Origin: Bacteroidales bacterium
Lineage (GTDB): Bacteria > Bacteroidota > Bacteroidia > Bacteroidales > UBA3663
Direction of reading: 5' to 3'
Assembly (NCBI GenBank): GCA_004557315.1
Contig: SFEH01000055.1
Span: 1 to 13,824, forward strand
DNA length: 13,824 nucleotides
A model generated the notes under the pieces. That model was given only the letters and a program-made list of their open reading frames with translations, did no database searches and was not told the origin of the DNA. Shown here piece after piece: positions 13,570 through 13,824 of this stretch (position 1 is the first letter of the stretch; each line of letters starts with the position of its first letter). The translations under genes and the position numbers were made by a program.

Positions 13570-13824
13570 TCAATACAGCGGGAACTTGTCCATAGTGCCG
13601 TGGTGAGTCTCAATCAGCGAGATGTTTGTCTCAAACAGGCCTTGTTCCACCCATTTGAAACCACTCTCATTGATGAAGGATGTCTGTTGCTTGCGACCGA
13701 GAGAGTCGATGGTGTCGCGTTTTGTGACGTCATCCTCCATGACGTGTTTGCGAAGAGCATCACGAGAGTTGCCATAGCCTAATGCTCTGCAAACATCAAC
13801 GGCACAGAAGAAAGGCGCGCCATT
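13570..13824 (-). CDS. Partial Bro-N phage antirepressor-like protein, probably internally deleted
   Basis: The 5' end lies beyond the window and 84 residues are visible. The first 55 read as a Bro-N domain, the DNA-binding module of phage antirepressors and baculovirus BRO proteins: GAPFFCAVDVCRALGYGNSR, DALRKHVMEDDVTKRDT, LGRKQQTSFINESG. In intact family members INESG is followed by LYxLI and a further helical stretch. Here it jumps to FKWVEQGLFETNISLI ETHHGT and stops after DKFPLY. WVEQGLFE resembles the end of the KilAC/ANT domain that normally forms the C-terminus of such antirepressors, so the linker and most of KilAC seem deleted in frame, with the last strand lost too. That makes it a probable prophage or integrative-element remnant. 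The Bro-N call is firm and the KilAC call is inference. It converges on the TRIC-like gene; no clear terminator is seen in 13530-13569. Confidence 0.68.
   Translation of the reverse strand, partial: NGAPFFCAVDVCRALGYGNSRDALRKHVMEDDVTKRDTIDSLGRKQQTSFINESGFKWVEQGLFETNISLIETHHGTMDKFPLY

Overview
The window looks like a chromosomal segment of a Bacteroidales bacterium, most likely Prevotellaceae (Prevotella/Segatella-like). Three things point there. The promoters fit the Bacteroidetes pattern TTTG-N19-21-TAnnTTTG instead of TTGACA/TATAAT. Start codons lack Shine-Dalgarno sequences. The gene families are typical of the phylum: DUF6452/DUF6048 pair, DUF4199 next to a GT2 transferase, clostripain-type lipoprotein, two-domain class I fumarase and an AddA-like nuclease-helicase. 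Most of the window is ordinary housekeeping sequence, so the interest lies mainly between the genes.

Layout, left to right. 128-2989 (minus strand) reads DUF4199 membrane protein -> DPM1/GtrB-like glycosyltransferase -> (17-bp tandem repeat array) -> DUF6452 lipoprotein -> DUF6048 outer-membrane protein: a cell-envelope cluster. 3078-3216 (plus) is a compact signal recognition particle RNA gene with its own promoter and U-tract terminator. 3336-6283 (minus) is a tight run: SlyD/FKBP-type prolyl isomerase -> chorismate synthase (aroC) -> clostripain-family lipoprotein, the last two overlapping by ATGA. 6412-8061 (minus) is class I fumarate hydratase with a clear promoter. 8188-11418 (minus) is an AddA-like helicase-nuclease of double-strand break repair, ending in a strong intrinsic terminator that overlaps the fumarase promoter. 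11584-12727 holds a divergent pair, an eIF1/SUI1-like factor (minus) and RdgB/HAM1 nucleotide-pool phosphatase (plus), fired by two near mirror-image promoters. 12879-13529 (plus) is a TRIC/UPF0126 membrane protein. The right edge (13570 to end, minus) is a phage-type Bro-N protein that appears to be joined to the tail of a KilAC domain by an internal deletion.

No complete novel defence or mobile system is visible. The best candidate for something undescribed is a pair of about 140-bp intergenic elements (11433-11578 and 12727-12862). Each is bounded by about 41-bp inverted arms built from GATAAAGGA/GTTAAAGAA words. Each starts at or a few bases after a stop codon and ends 14-16 bases before the next start codon, and the two lie in inverted orientation around the SUI1-rdgB pair. 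A third intergenic region (6303-6409) has the same arm-spacer-arm layout with unrelated sequence.
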